A stretch of 55,345 nucleotides of DNA from Planctomycetaceae bacterium (GTDB lineage Bacteria > Planctomycetota > Planctomycetia > Pirellulales > Thermoguttaceae), in the NCBI GenBank assembly GCA_031269105.1, contig JAISZO010000034.1, positions 1-55,345 of the forward strand, read 5' to 3'. Below the pieces are notes generated by a model. It was not told the DNA's origin, did not search any database, and saw nothing but the letters and a program-made list of their open reading frames with translations. The position numbers were made by a program, and so were the translations under genes. Below are positions 19,871 to 29,025 of this stretch, one piece after another (the stretch's first letter is position 1; each line of letters starts with the position of its first letter).

Positions 19871-20614
19871 CTAAGTATTCGTGAAATACAATTTCTCCGC
19901 AATGAGAATCAGCAGAAAAACAAGAATAACCGCGACGCTTTTAAATAAATCCGTACAACGAATCGAATCTGCTTTTCTTGTTCGAATCTGTCCTGAAAAA
20001 CCGCGGGATTCCATTGCCTGACGAATGATTTCGGATTGATCAATCGCTTTGATTGTCATGCCGCCAATAATTTGTCCGTAAACTTTCAAAGATTTGAGAC
20101 GCAAACTTGGCGAAAATAAACGGGATTTTAAAGAGGCGAGCGTCGCTTTCGTTTGGCGAAGTAACAAATGCAGATAACGTTGCGTCAGAAAAAACGTCGC
20201 CGTAAAAACGGACGGAAATTTCATCGCTTGAAACCCGGCAAGATATTCCTGAATATCTCTTCTTTTTAATAAAGAAACGACAAAAACGCAAGTTGTTATG
20301 CGGGCGGCCGTTAATATTGCAAATTTTGCGGCTTCCCAAGTTATCGGAATACCGTCTGACAACAAAAGCGTCGCAAAGGAAAAAAGAAGAAACGGCGCGA
20401 CGCATTTCAAACGCCGATAAAGCTCGCGGAATGCCGAGCCGATCGTTTGTAAAACGAAAAAGACAAAAAGAGACGTCGCGGCAAGAGTCGTTATATGTTG
20501 CATATTAGCGACGCAAAGCGTTCCAATCAGCGCCGTCAAAAAGCAAGAACGAATTTCCCACCGGCGCGACGGCGGGCGAACCGAAATATCAAGAGTTTCA
20601 CTTCGGGTTTCCAT
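19871..20614 (-). CDS. Energy-coupling factor transporter transmembrane protein (EcfT/CbiQ family)
   Basis: Multi-TM protein with ..IIGGMTIKAIDQSEIIRQAMESRGFSG, the EcfT 'AMEARGF' coupling-helix motif. Confidence 0.78.
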   Translation of the reverse strand: METRSETLDISVRPPSRRWEIRSCFLTALIGTLCVANMQHITTLAATSLFVFFVLQTIGSAFRELYRRLKCVAPFLLFSFATLLLSDGIPITWEAAKFAILTAARITTCVFVVSLLKRRDIQEYLAGFQAMKFPSVFTATFFLTQRYLHLLLRQTKATLASLKSRLFSPSLRLKSLKVYGQIIGGMTIKAIDQSEIIRQAMESRGFSGQIRTRKADSIRCTDLFKSVAVILVFLLILIAEKLYFTNT

Positions 20615-20867
20615 AATTTTTTCTTAATAACGACGTCGCGAGTAAGAGAATTTTCTTTTTTGTAATAAAACTCTCTGTATTTTATCAAAAAAAATGAAAC
20701 AGGCGCCTCTCCGCGCGAAAAAGAAGGAAATTTTTTCAAAATACAAAATAATTCTCTGTAAAAAAATTGCTCTTTACTTACGCCGTTTTTTTTCTTAAAA
20801 TTCGTACCTCTGTTAAAAAATGTAATAAATAACGAATAATAGATTCGCTAAAAAATGGAGTAAGTCG

Positions 20868-21194
20868 GTGTCTTTCAATAAGTTAGATGAAGAGATACTA
20901 TTGTGTTGTCTCGAAAATCAGCCGCACGGTTGGGAATATTTTGTGGATCGTTTTATGGGATTGGTTATGCACGTGATTGATTATTCTGCGACAATTCGCG
21001 GACTGGAAATCGAATCTCGCGAGCGCGACCGTCTTTGCGAAAATGTGTTCGCCACGTTTTATCACGATTCTTTTCGGCTTTTACGTGAATTTGACGGTCG
21101 CGGAACTTTAACCACGTACCTTACGATTCTTGTACGGCGGATTGTTGTGCGAATTTTATTGAACCGCGAATCCTCCTCCTTAACGACAAAATAA
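20868..21194 (+). CDS. Sigma-70 region 2-like small protein
   Basis: WEYFVDRFMGLVMHVIDY...LCENVFATFYHDSFRLLREFDGRGTLTTYLTILVRRIVVR resembles ECF sigma region 2; no region 4 present. Confidence 0.5.
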   Translation: MSFNKLDEEILLCCLENQPHGWEYFVDRFMGLVMHVIDYSATIRGLEIESRERDRLCENVFATFYHDSFRLLREFDGRGTLTTYLTILVRRIVVRILLNRESSSLTTK

Positions 21195-21260
21195 GTCGCT
21201 TAACGATACAATTGAAATCAACAATGAAATAAAATACAAATTGATGAAACTTTTAGTATT

Positions 21261-23648
21261 ATGAATCCCACAAATAACAGAGACGTTATCAGAAATCAAA
21301 ATATTCCGATTGGAATATTGCGGCGGATTGCGACGATTTTTTTTATCATGCCGCAAATCCGATGGATTTTATTGTTAACGTTGGGGTTTGCAATATTGAC
21401 GTCGTTTTCAGCGTCGGCGCAAGATGAACCGTTGACAGCCGTTGTTATTAACGAAACTTTTTTGTGGTCGGGACCTGGAAATCATTATTATCCGACAACG
21501 CTTTTGCATGTTGGAGATCGGCTTGACGTTTATTTTACCGTAAAAGAGACTTGGTGCGCCGTGCGTCCTCCGAAAGGATGTTTTACATGGGTGGATGCGC
21601 GAAATGTGGAACTCGGCGAAAAGCAAATTGGAACCGTGTTGGTGAATGGCGTTCAAGCGCGGGTTGGAAGCGATTTAAGTAATCAATGCGGAGCCGTTCA
21701 GGTTACGTTAGAACGCGGCGAAAAAGTTTTTGTGTTAGAACGTATTGAAACGCCGGGAGACGCCAAAACGCCGGTTTGGTATAAAATTGCGCCGCCTGCC
21801 GGCGAATTTCGTTTTATTTCGCGCAGCGATCTTCAATGGGACGTCGTTCCGAAGAACGCGTCGAGCGCGGCTCAAAATAATAATCCGCAAAATTCGGAAG
21901 TAAATACGTCGCATCAACCGCAAACGCTTCGGGAACGTCAACCCATTCAATTGGCGAGCGATCTGCAACCGCGCGTTTCGCAAGAAAATACGCCGGAGGA
22001 ATTTAACGCCGATGATTTTCATACGGCATTAGAGCAATTGAAACTGGATTTTGCGGAAAAAATTATGGAGCAGGAAGTTGCGGCGGACTCGCTGCAATCG
22101 TTGTCTCATATCGCGCGGATGCTTTATCAATCCGCCCCAACGCAAACGGATAAAAATGAAGTTTATCGGTTGCTTGCCGGTTTGGAACGAGCGACCCGTA
22201 TCAGACGCAATGAAACGCAAAATCAAAATGAAACGGAAATCAAAATCGACGCAAATCATTTTGCGAAAAAACAAACGGAAATCAATAAAGACGATCCATT
22301 GATTTCTGCCGTTTCTCCTTCCCGCTTGCCGACGCCGCAACGCGACGTTGTTGCTATCGAATCCCAAACAAACAAGAAAAACAACGATAAGAAAACAATC
22401 GTCGCAAAAAACGTCAATAGCGACGGGGCTTCTGATATTTACGAACAAACGATACGTCAGCCAATTCAGAAACCGGTCGTTGAAAATGATTTTACCGAAC
22501 GCGCTGTTTTTCCAAACGCAGCGGAAACAACGCAAGTTTTGCTTTACGATACAAATACCGGCGCGTATCAGGAAATACCGCCGCAAGAATGGGGACGGTA
22601 TTTGACGGCGGAACAGACGCCGACGTATCAACAACAATATCCCTATCAATCTTATCCGCACGAGCCGCCAAAACAAAGTTGGATACAGCGTTTTATCAGC
22701 GGTAAATTGTTTCAAAGCGGCAATCCGAATACGCCAAATAAAAACGCGGCGTATGGCGGCGTCATGAACGATCATAATTTTATTCCCGATAGGTATTCGA
22801 CGGAAAATCGCGGCGTTTATGAAAACGATAATCGCAACGTTATCGACGCCGCAAACGCTTTCGCAAAGAAATCGCCGCGCAAAGGATTTTATAATTCGCA
22901 ACCGATGATTATCGCTTCTTCGCAACAGAATCATTTTGCGGCAAATTCTTACAAGCGTTCGCGTCCGATACAAAATTCTTATTCCTATAATAACGCCGAC
23001 ATGTTGACCGGAGTTTCGTTAATAGGAAAAACCGAACAAAGTATTCGTTCTAATATTCCGCAAGAAATTGTTCTCCCCGAAGGCGTGGAAGTTCCGGGGG
23101 AAGTGGTCATTTACGACGAATCGCAGGGAATCAATTTGACGCCGCAAATGATTTCTGGTTTGCAAACAACGGATCAAGCGACGGCGCTGATGCAAATTAT
23201 TCAATCGCACGGCGCGACGGCTCAAGAGACGACCTCTGTTGCGCCGGAAACGTCAACCGTTTTGCAATCTCAACAGCCGATTCTTTTGCAACAAACGGCG
23301 TCGCGTCAGCCGACGGAACAAACCGCGTCTCCTTGGAAAAATTCTCTTGCGAGCGGACGCCGCGAAAACGGCGGCAACGTAGTTTCTGCCGGCGCTTTTG
23401 ACGCTATCGGGCGGCTTGGACGAATCAAAGTCAATCAGAATAAACCCAACGACGTTCCCAAATACGCGTTAGTAAACGACGCGGGGAAAATAATTTTTCT
23501 TGTTTCGCAAACGGTCGGTATTGATTTGAATCATTACGTCAACCAAACCGTTGGGCTTATCGGCGTAAAAAGCAGTTATGTTCAAGACGGCAAAACCTAT
23601 CCGTATATCTCAGCGAAAGCCGTTTATCCGATTCAAGGAAGAAAGTAA
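21261..23648 (+). CDS. SH3 domain-containing protein, low-complexity central region
   Basis: TAVVINETFLWSGPGNHYYPTTLLHVGDRLDVYFTVKETWCAVRPPKGCFTWVDARNVEL bacterial SH3-like repeat. Confidence 0.7.
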   Translation: MNPTNNRDVIRNQNIPIGILRRIATIFFIMPQIRWILLLTLGFAILTSFSASAQDEPLTAVVINETFLWSGPGNHYYPTTLLHVGDRLDVYFTVKETWCAVRPPKGCFTWVDARNVELGEKQIGTVLVNGVQARVGSDLSNQCGAVQVTLERGEKVFVLERIETPGDAKTPVWYKIAPPAGEFRFISRSDLQWDVVPKNASSAAQNNNPQNSEVNTSHQPQTLRERQPIQLASDLQPRVSQENTPEEFNADDFHTALEQLKLDFAEKIMEQEVAADSLQSLSHIARMLYQSAPTQTDKNEVYRLLAGLERATRIRRNETQNQNETEIKIDANHFAKKQTEINKDDPLISAVSPSRLPTPQRDVVAIESQTNKKNNDKKTIVAKNVNSDGASDIYEQTIRQPIQKPVVENDFTERAVFPNAAETTQVLLYDTNTGAYQEIPPQEWGRYLTAEQTPTYQQQYPYQSYPHEPPKQSWIQRFISGKLFQSGNPNTPNKNAAYGGVMNDHNFIPDRYSTENRGVYENDNRNVIDAANAFAKKSPRKGFYNSQPMIIASSQQNHFAANSYKRSRPIQNSYSYNNADMLTGVSLIGKTEQSIRSNIPQEIVLPEGVEVPGEVVIYDESQGINLTPQMISGLQTTDQATALMQIIQSHGATAQETTSVAPETSTVLQSQQPILLQQTASRQPTEQTASPWKNSLASGRRENGGNVVSAGAFDAIGRLGRIKVNQNKPNDVPKYALVNDAGKIIFLVSQTVGIDLNHYVNQTVGLIGVKSSYVQDGKTYPYISAKAVYPIQGRK

Positions 23649-23932
23649 ATTGTTTTCCAAAAAGTTTCCGCAGGAATGTTTTTTCCATGTCAATATTTCA
23701 ACACGTTTACCGCGAAGAATCGCGAAGATTTCACGAAGGATTTTAAAGTTGGGCAAACGATTGTTTCAATCCCAGAGTAACGCATTCTGCTTACGGAATT
23801 TTTCGCTCGTGCCTCCGTGTGAAACATAAAATATCGATTCATCATACTGTCTTTGCGAGTCAAGATTGACGGATTTTATAAGACGTCTTATCTTGTCAAT
23901 CCTGTTCATCTTATCAAAACATAGAAAGTCAA

Positions 23933-24168
23933 TGTTGTATTTTATCAATTTTTGATTTTATGATAAATTTTACTTGATTTTTTTTCGGGTTGGCATAAAA
24001 TAAGAAAAAATGTAAGGAATTTTTAGAAAAATTGTCTTGTCCCCCCTATTGCATGAATTTGGGAGCGTTGTACAATCAAAATTCATGAAATTAAAGTTGA
24101 GTTTTATCAATTTTTTAATTTTATGGTAAATTTCACTTGATTTTTTTTCCGAGTGGGCGTAAAATATT
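23933..24168. repeat. Pair of ~70-bp direct repeats, each carrying a promoter-like sequence
   Basis: GTTGTATTTTATCAATTTTTGATTTTATGATAAATTTTACTTGATTTTTTTTCGGGTTGGCATAAAATAAG (23933-24005) versus GTTGAGTTTTATCAATTTTTTAATTTTATGGTAAATTTCACTTGATTTTTTTTCCGAGTGGGCGTAAAATATT (24097-24168). Confidence 0.8.
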
Positions 24169-24218
24169 AAGGAACGATTGGAAATCCTTCTAAATTTTTC
24201 CTAGAAATTTTCAGAAAA

Positions 24219-24679
24219 ATGACGCGAAATATCAGGCAAATCACGGCTCTGCTCTTACTGGCAACATTCGCTCCGGCGATGTTGATTGGTTCGGGATTGC
24301 ACGCGTTGCCCGGGCTTGGTCATCATCATTTTCACGGCGTTTGCCAATCTGAAACAAACAAACAAACAAACAAACAAACAAACAAACAAACAAACAAACC
24401 CAACCGTTTGCAACGGATCATACCGACGTTTGTCAACGTTCCTGCGGGGAAAAACACGAAGCGGAGACGAAACATTTCTCCGCCGTTATTCCCGCCGAAA
24501 AAGACGATAACTGTTCTATCTGCGAGTTTGTATCGCTTTGTCAGAGCGATACTCTTCCAGACGCGCCGGTATTAAAATCCAACGTAGCGGATGATTTCAT
24601 ATCTTTACCCGCCGTTTTCAATATTCTTCAGCGTATTTTCTCTACGCAAAGCCGCGCTCCGCCGATCTCTCTTGCTTAA
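24219..24679 (+). pseudogene. Small secreted Cys/His-rich protein (DUF2946-like) interrupted by an out-of-frame (AAAC)12 tract; possible phase-variable gene
   Basis: N-part MTRNIRQITALLLLATFAPAMLIGSGLHALPGLGHHHFHGVCQSE in one frame. After the repeat, the coherent frame is QPFATDHTDVCQRSCGEKHEAETKHFSAVIPAEKDDNCSICEFVSLCQSDTLPDAPVLKSNVADDFISLPAVFNILQRIFSTQSRAPPISLA*. Confidence 0.7.
24352..24399. repeat. (AAAC)12 tetranucleotide microsatellite
   Basis: 48 bp of perfect AAAC repeats. Confidence 0.97.
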
Positions 24680-24750
24680 TCTATCGTTTTTTGCCACGCC
24701 GCCGACGTTTTACGTCTTCGGTCAATGTAGATATTCAAGCAGAGATTCAA

Positions 24751-24969
24751 ATGGATAGAACCGGCTCTCAACCGATTGTATCGCAAGAGGAAGCATGTTC
24801 GCAGCGTCTGCTCAAAACCTTTCGCGAGCTTTTGTTACACGATGGTTACGGCGACGTCGCAGTTGAAGTCAAGCTCCTCAAACGCGGTCAAAAAGAGGTT
24901 ATCATCAAGTCCGGCAAGCAGTATCGGTATGTCGTTGACGTGCCGGAAAATACGCTGCATAAAGACTAA
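24751..24969 (+). CDS. Hypothetical small protein
   Basis: MDRTGSQPIVSQEEACSQRLLKTFRELLLHDGYGDVAVEVKLLKRGQKEVIIKSGKQYRYVVDVPENTLHKD; in-frame ATG within ORF 24691-24969. Confidence 0.55.
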   Translation: MDRTGSQPIVSQEEACSQRLLKTFRELLLHDGYGDVAVEVKLLKRGQKEVIIKSGKQYRYVVDVPENTLHKD

Positions 24970-24979
24970 TGAATAGATA

Positions 24980-25262
24980 TTTTTCACGCCAAGACGCAGA
25001 AGAATTTCCTCAAACAAAACCTTTGTGACTTGGCGCCTCCGTGTGAGAAATGTTTTATAGATATTTTTTTCACACAAAGGCGCTAAGGCACAGAGACTTT
25101 ATTTCAAAATCCTACCTTTGTGACTTTGTGCCTCCGTGTGAGAAAAAAAATTAAAGTATGACAAGTTAGATATTTTATGTTTCACACAAAGGCGCTGAGG
25201 CGCCAAGATTTTGATTTAGGAATCTTACCTTTGTGACTTTGCGCCTCCATGTGAAATAAAAT
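24980..25262. repeat. Three copies of 'CACACAAAGGC' inverted-repeat family
   Basis: TTTTTCACGCCAAGACGCAGAAG...GACTTGGCGCCTCCGTGTGAGAAA; TTTTTTTCACACAAAGGCGCTAAGGCACAGAG...CTTTGTGCCTCCGTGTGAGAAA; TTTCACACAAAGGCGCTGAGGCGCC...CTTTGCGCCTCCATGTGAAAT. Confidence 0.85.
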
Positions 25263-25482
25263 TTGGCGTCGACTCAAGAAAGGAGGTTTATCGCCGTATT
25301 ACTGTTGCGCCGTCTGTCTGCGAATGTGGGATTCGAGACTTATGTTTTTATTTTGTTTCATTTCCCGTATCCGCCGCCAAAGGAGTTTTGGGGGGATACG
25401 CCAAACTCCGAACAGGGCAATAACAACAAACAACATTAAACTGCTCCTGTTCATTAAAAATTAGAATTAGGAAACAAATGCT

Positions 25483-26472
25483 ATGAGAAAAGCATTTACA
25501 CTTATCGAGCTGCTGATTGTTATCGGCATTCTCGCCGCCCTCGCGGCAGCCGCCCTTCCGATGTTGTCGGTCAACCGTGAGGAAGCCTTGAGCGGCATTA
25601 ACCAGTACAACAAAGGGGCGATCCTCAAAACGCTCAAAGAGTATCAAACGCTCACTGGGAAACTCCCCGAAGGACTGCACACAGGGTTGCAGGACGACGG
25701 TACGACAACGACGTTGATGCCCGGTATCACCGGACAAGTTCTGAAAAATTTCACTGCCAGCGGTGCCAACGGATCAAGGACTTTGAGTACTATTGAAGCA
25801 ACAGCGCTTAGAAGCTTAGGACTTGGACACGTTGCTACAGGGGAAGGCGATAAGGAGGGAGAGGATTATCACGAGGTACTCGGCTATGCACATCCTAACG
25901 AGAACCTCCCATTTCTGGTTGTCAATGAACAGTGGCAAACAGGAAGCGGCGCTCCCTTAACTTTCAACGGTCACAATGTGGAATCTTTGGAAAAGGAAGG
26001 ATACACAAAGGTTATTGCGCTGTATGTGACGCCGACCGTCAACTGGGAAGTGAGCGATGCGACTGGCAATAATGCGGCGTGGACGAAATCCGTGAAGGAA
26101 TTTGGTCTGGACTTTGCCGGAAAAAATCCGCTTGTCGCGGATGACACGTTTGCCTACTACATTGTCTACATTGGAGTTGGCGAGACAGTATATGCGGCGA
26201 CTACAACTCTTACCAATGTTCACCTCCACTCGATGGCAACATTAGCGGATGCCAAAGATGAGGCGGAGGAACATATTACAGACGTTACTGCGTACGAGGA
26301 TGCTGAATTCGCATGGGTTGACGCACCTGATGGTTCAGGTTCTGAGGGAACAGTTACTGACCCTAACAATAATGATGCGTTTCTCGGCACGGTAACTATC
26401 ATGCTTCAACCGGCTGGCACTGCGAAGTTGCTTGGTATTACGGACTCGAATTGCGAGCCGCTTAATCCGTAA
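25483..26472 (+). CDS. Type II secretion/type IV pilus pseudopilin (prepilin-type N-terminal domain)
   Basis: MRKAFTLIELLIVIGILAALAAAALPML. Confidence 0.85.
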   Translation: MRKAFTLIELLIVIGILAALAAAALPMLSVNREEALSGINQYNKGAILKTLKEYQTLTGKLPEGLHTGLQDDGTTTTLMPGITGQVLKNFTASGANGSRTLSTIEATALRSLGLGHVATGEGDKEGEDYHEVLGYAHPNENLPFLVVNEQWQTGSGAPLTFNGHNVESLEKEGYTKVIALYVTPTVNWEVSDATGNNAAWTKSVKEFGLDFAGKNPLVADDTFAYYIVYIGVGETVYAATTTLTNVHLHSMATLADAKDEAEEHITDVTAYEDAEFAWVDAPDGSGSEGTVTDPNNNDAFLGTVTIMLQPAGTAKLLGITDSNCEPLNP

Positions 26473-26524
26473 GGGAAAGAACCTCGCCCCGCAGAACCCC
26501 GCGGGACGAGAGGAAATTCCCGAA

Positions 26525-26612
26525 TCCTTTGTGACTTAGCTCCTTAGTGTGAGAAGTATTTTATAGATATTTTCTCACACAAAGGCGCTGAGCCACAAAG
26601 ATTTTGATTTAG
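26525..26612. repeat. 'CACACAAAGGC' repeat family (partial copies)
   Basis: CCTTTGTGACTTAGCTCCTTAGTGTGAGAAG and TTTTCTCACACAAAGGCGCTGAGCCACAAAGATTTTGATTTAG. Confidence 0.75.
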
Positions 26613-26718
26613 AAAAATAAAGTTGGGGAACGGCGACAGTCAATATTCTCTTGAATTTGTTCTTGATTTTGAGTAGAATAAAAGTCGTTTTATCGGCAGA
26701 ATTTAGGAAAAAACCGCA

Positions 26719-27297
26719 ATGAGACGCGCTTTTACACTTATTGAATTACTGATTGTGATCGGACTGCTCGGCGCATTAGCGGCGATGGTGATGTTAAATC
26801 TGCAAATCGACCGCAAACAAGTGATTGAGGACTCCGTTGTCGTTAAAGAACTGGCGGATATTCAGGCGGCATTTCAAACGTTTGCAGGCGACGTCTCTTT
26901 CAATTCTCATCGGCTGGAGAATTGTCAACTCGTTGCCGAATACGAATTGTCGGTTCTTTTGGAAAATGACGATGACAATTTTGCGGAATGGAATCACGAA
27001 AAGCAAATCGGCTGGAACGGTCCGTATCTCATGGCGGAAGGCAGACGGGTTTTTAATATCGACAATAAGAACCAGGAGTTATCCGTCATTGAAACGCCGG
27101 AATCGGTGAACGAATCCGACGGGCATTATTATCGGGTGATTGCAACGGACGAAGACGGCGATGTTGTCAGTGCTGATAGCAGCGAGATAAAACAATTATG
27201 GGTCGTTTATCCGTTTTGGGGTTCCGGAGATTTCCCTTACCCCAATGTCAATCTGGTCAATGATCAACAGAAAAAACTGATGCGGGAGTTGTTATGA
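26719..27297 (+). CDS. Pseudopilin (prepilin-type N-terminal domain)
   Basis: MRRAFTLIELLIVIGLLGALAAMVMLNLQIDRKQ. Confidence 0.85.
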   Translation: MRRAFTLIELLIVIGLLGALAAMVMLNLQIDRKQVIEDSVVVKELADIQAAFQTFAGDVSFNSHRLENCQLVAEYELSVLLENDDDNFAEWNHEKQIGWNGPYLMAEGRRVFNIDNKNQELSVIETPESVNESDGHYYRVIATDEDGDVVSADSSEIKQLWVVYPFWGSGDFPYPNVNLVNDQQKKLMRELL

Positions 27298-27303
27298 GGA
27301 AAT

Positions 27304-27848
27304 TACTTTATATTTTATGTTTCACACAAAGGCGCCGGCGCCAAGACTTTATAGATACTTTTTTCACACGAAGGTATGCAGAGATTTTGATTTAAGAATC
27401 CTACCTTTGTGACTTGGCGCCTCCGTGAGAAAAGAAATTAAAGTATGACGAGTTAGATATTTTATGTTTCACACAAAGGCACGAAGGCACAGAGGTATAG
27501 AAAATAGGATAAAGTAGATTTTTAGGAAATAAAAAACTCTTTGTATCTCCGTGTGAAAAAGAAAAATATAAAAAGATTTTTCACGCCAAGACGCAGAAGA
27601 ATTTCCTCAAACAAAACCTTTGTGCCTTTGTGCCTCCGTGAGAAAAAAAATTAAAGTATGATAGTTAGATATTTTATGTTTCACACAAAGGCACAGAGGT
27701 ATAAAAAATAGGATAAAGTAGATTTTTAGGAAATAAAAAACTCTTTGTATCTCCGTGTGAAAAAGAAAAATATAAAAGATTTTTCACGCCAAGACGCAGA
27801 AGAATTTCCTCAAACAAAACCTTTGTGCCTTTGTGCCTCCGTGAGAAA
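27304..27848. repeat. Tandem cluster of 'CACACAAAGGC' repeats including a ~200-bp segmental duplication
   Basis: Two near-identical composite units (about 27450-27655 and 27662-27848) sharing TATTTTATGTTTCACACAAAGGCA...GTATCTCCGTGTGAAAAAGAAAAATATAAAA(G)..TTTTTCACGCCAAGACGCAGAAGAATTTCCTCAAACAAAACCTTTGTGCCTTTGTGCCTCCGTGAGAAA. Confidence 0.85.
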
Positions 27849-27998
27849 CAAAATTAGTAATATATCAGCGGAATTTTCGTGAAACGTCGCGTTGGCTGAT
27901 TCACTGACGCCTTACGGCGTCCAACCTTTCGGCGAAAGGTTGGCTACCTTGTCATTTTCAACCATAAAAAAATTTCCGCTGATATATTACCAAAATTA
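27849..27998. mobile_element. MITE-like element (134 bp, 27857-27990) with 8-bp target-site duplication
   Basis: TIRs GTAATATATCAGCGGAA...TTCCGCTGATATATTAC (27857 and 27990 ends), flanked by CAAAATTA (27849-27856) and CAAAATTA (27991-27998), inserted in a 'CACACAAAGGC' repeat linker. Confidence 0.85.
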
Positions 27999-28020
27999 AA
28001 GTATGACGAATAGGTGAAAT

Positions 28021-29022
28021 ATGTTTGCGAATCAGAAACAGAAGGGAATGACGCTCATCGAATTGGTGATTGTTCTCGGTATTCTTGCCGCGCTGGCAGG
28101 AAGCGTGCTGACAATGACCGCTTCGCTCAACGACCGCGCCCGGTACGAAACGACGCGGCGTCGGCTCGACGAAATCGGGATCGCTATCGTCGGCTCTCCA
28201 ACGGAACCGGAAGCAAGCCGTTTTCTCAACGATATGGGACGCTTGCCTATCCAAAAGGTCGGCGACGGAAAAGCGTTGTCCGAACTTTGGGAATGCAACA
28301 GAAAATATCCGGGGGTTGTATCGATGGATTACAACATCGGAACGGTCGCGAATCCGATCTGGCGTCCGATCACGCTGAACGCCGGTTGGCGGGGTCCCTA
28401 CATTCACATTGCCGGGGAAAAATTTTACGACGGTTTCGGATGGGAATTTTATACGGGAACAATGAATGCGAACGCGGATTGGGAAGATAATACGATTGAT
28501 TCCGTCGGAACTTACGGAGCAGACGGAAAAGAAGATAAAGACGACGAAGAAGAAGATACAAGTGTTGAGTGGCAGAATAAGGACGATATACGGATTGATT
28601 TTTCTGATCGGGCGTTGGCGGAATTGACGGTGCAGATTCATGTGAAAGACGGTTCCGGGTGGACGTCGCCAACAAACGCCGACGTGCAGAATGTCGTCGT
28701 TTTTTCCCCTTACGTTGACGAGAACGGCGATGCGTATATACGACAAACGGTTGCAACGAAAGCCGCGTCGGCGGCATGGGCAAAAAGCGATGATGATACG
28801 TGGTTTTCAACTCCCAATAATACTTCTGTTCCTACAATAACAAAACCGGCGCCGGTTATTCTCACCGAACCGAACGAATTGACTTTTTACAAGTTAACGC
28901 CGGGAATACGAAAATTGTTAGTCTATGGAACTTACGGCGACGACAACATGCCGAAGGAGAGCGGCGTGGTAACAATAAAATTACAACGCGGAAGTAATAT
29001 GGTGAACATTTATTTACGGTGA
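28021..29022 (+). CDS. Pseudopilin (prepilin-type N-terminal domain)
   Basis: QKGMTLIELVIVLGILAALAGSVLTMTASL. Confidence 0.82.
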   Translation: MFANQKQKGMTLIELVIVLGILAALAGSVLTMTASLNDRARYETTRRRLDEIGIAIVGSPTEPEASRFLNDMGRLPIQKVGDGKALSELWECNRKYPGVVSMDYNIGTVANPIWRPITLNAGWRGPYIHIAGEKFYDGFGWEFYTGTMNANADWEDNTIDSVGTYGADGKEDKDDEEEDTSVEWQNKDDIRIDFSDRALAELTVQIHVKDGSGWTSPTNADVQNVVVFSPYVDENGDAYIRQTVATKAASAAWAKSDDDTWFSTPNNTSVPTITKPAPVILTEPNELTFYKLTPGIRKLLVYGTYGDDNMPKESGVVTIKLQRGSNMVNIYLR

Positions 29023-29025
29023 GTT

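Noticed and set aside
22029-22973. 314-aa minus-strand ORF inside the SH3-domain gene
   Set aside because: Ile/Arg/Phe-rich composition produced by antisense of an A-rich gene; no domain.
24286-24510. 74-aa ORF through the AAAC tract
   Set aside because: Alternate frame of the microsatellite; the coherent product uses frame 0 before and frame 2 after the tract.
24980-27855. CRISPR array
   Set aside because: Repeats are variable-length inverted-repeat modules separated by related cores or genes, not identical direct repeats with unique regular spacers.
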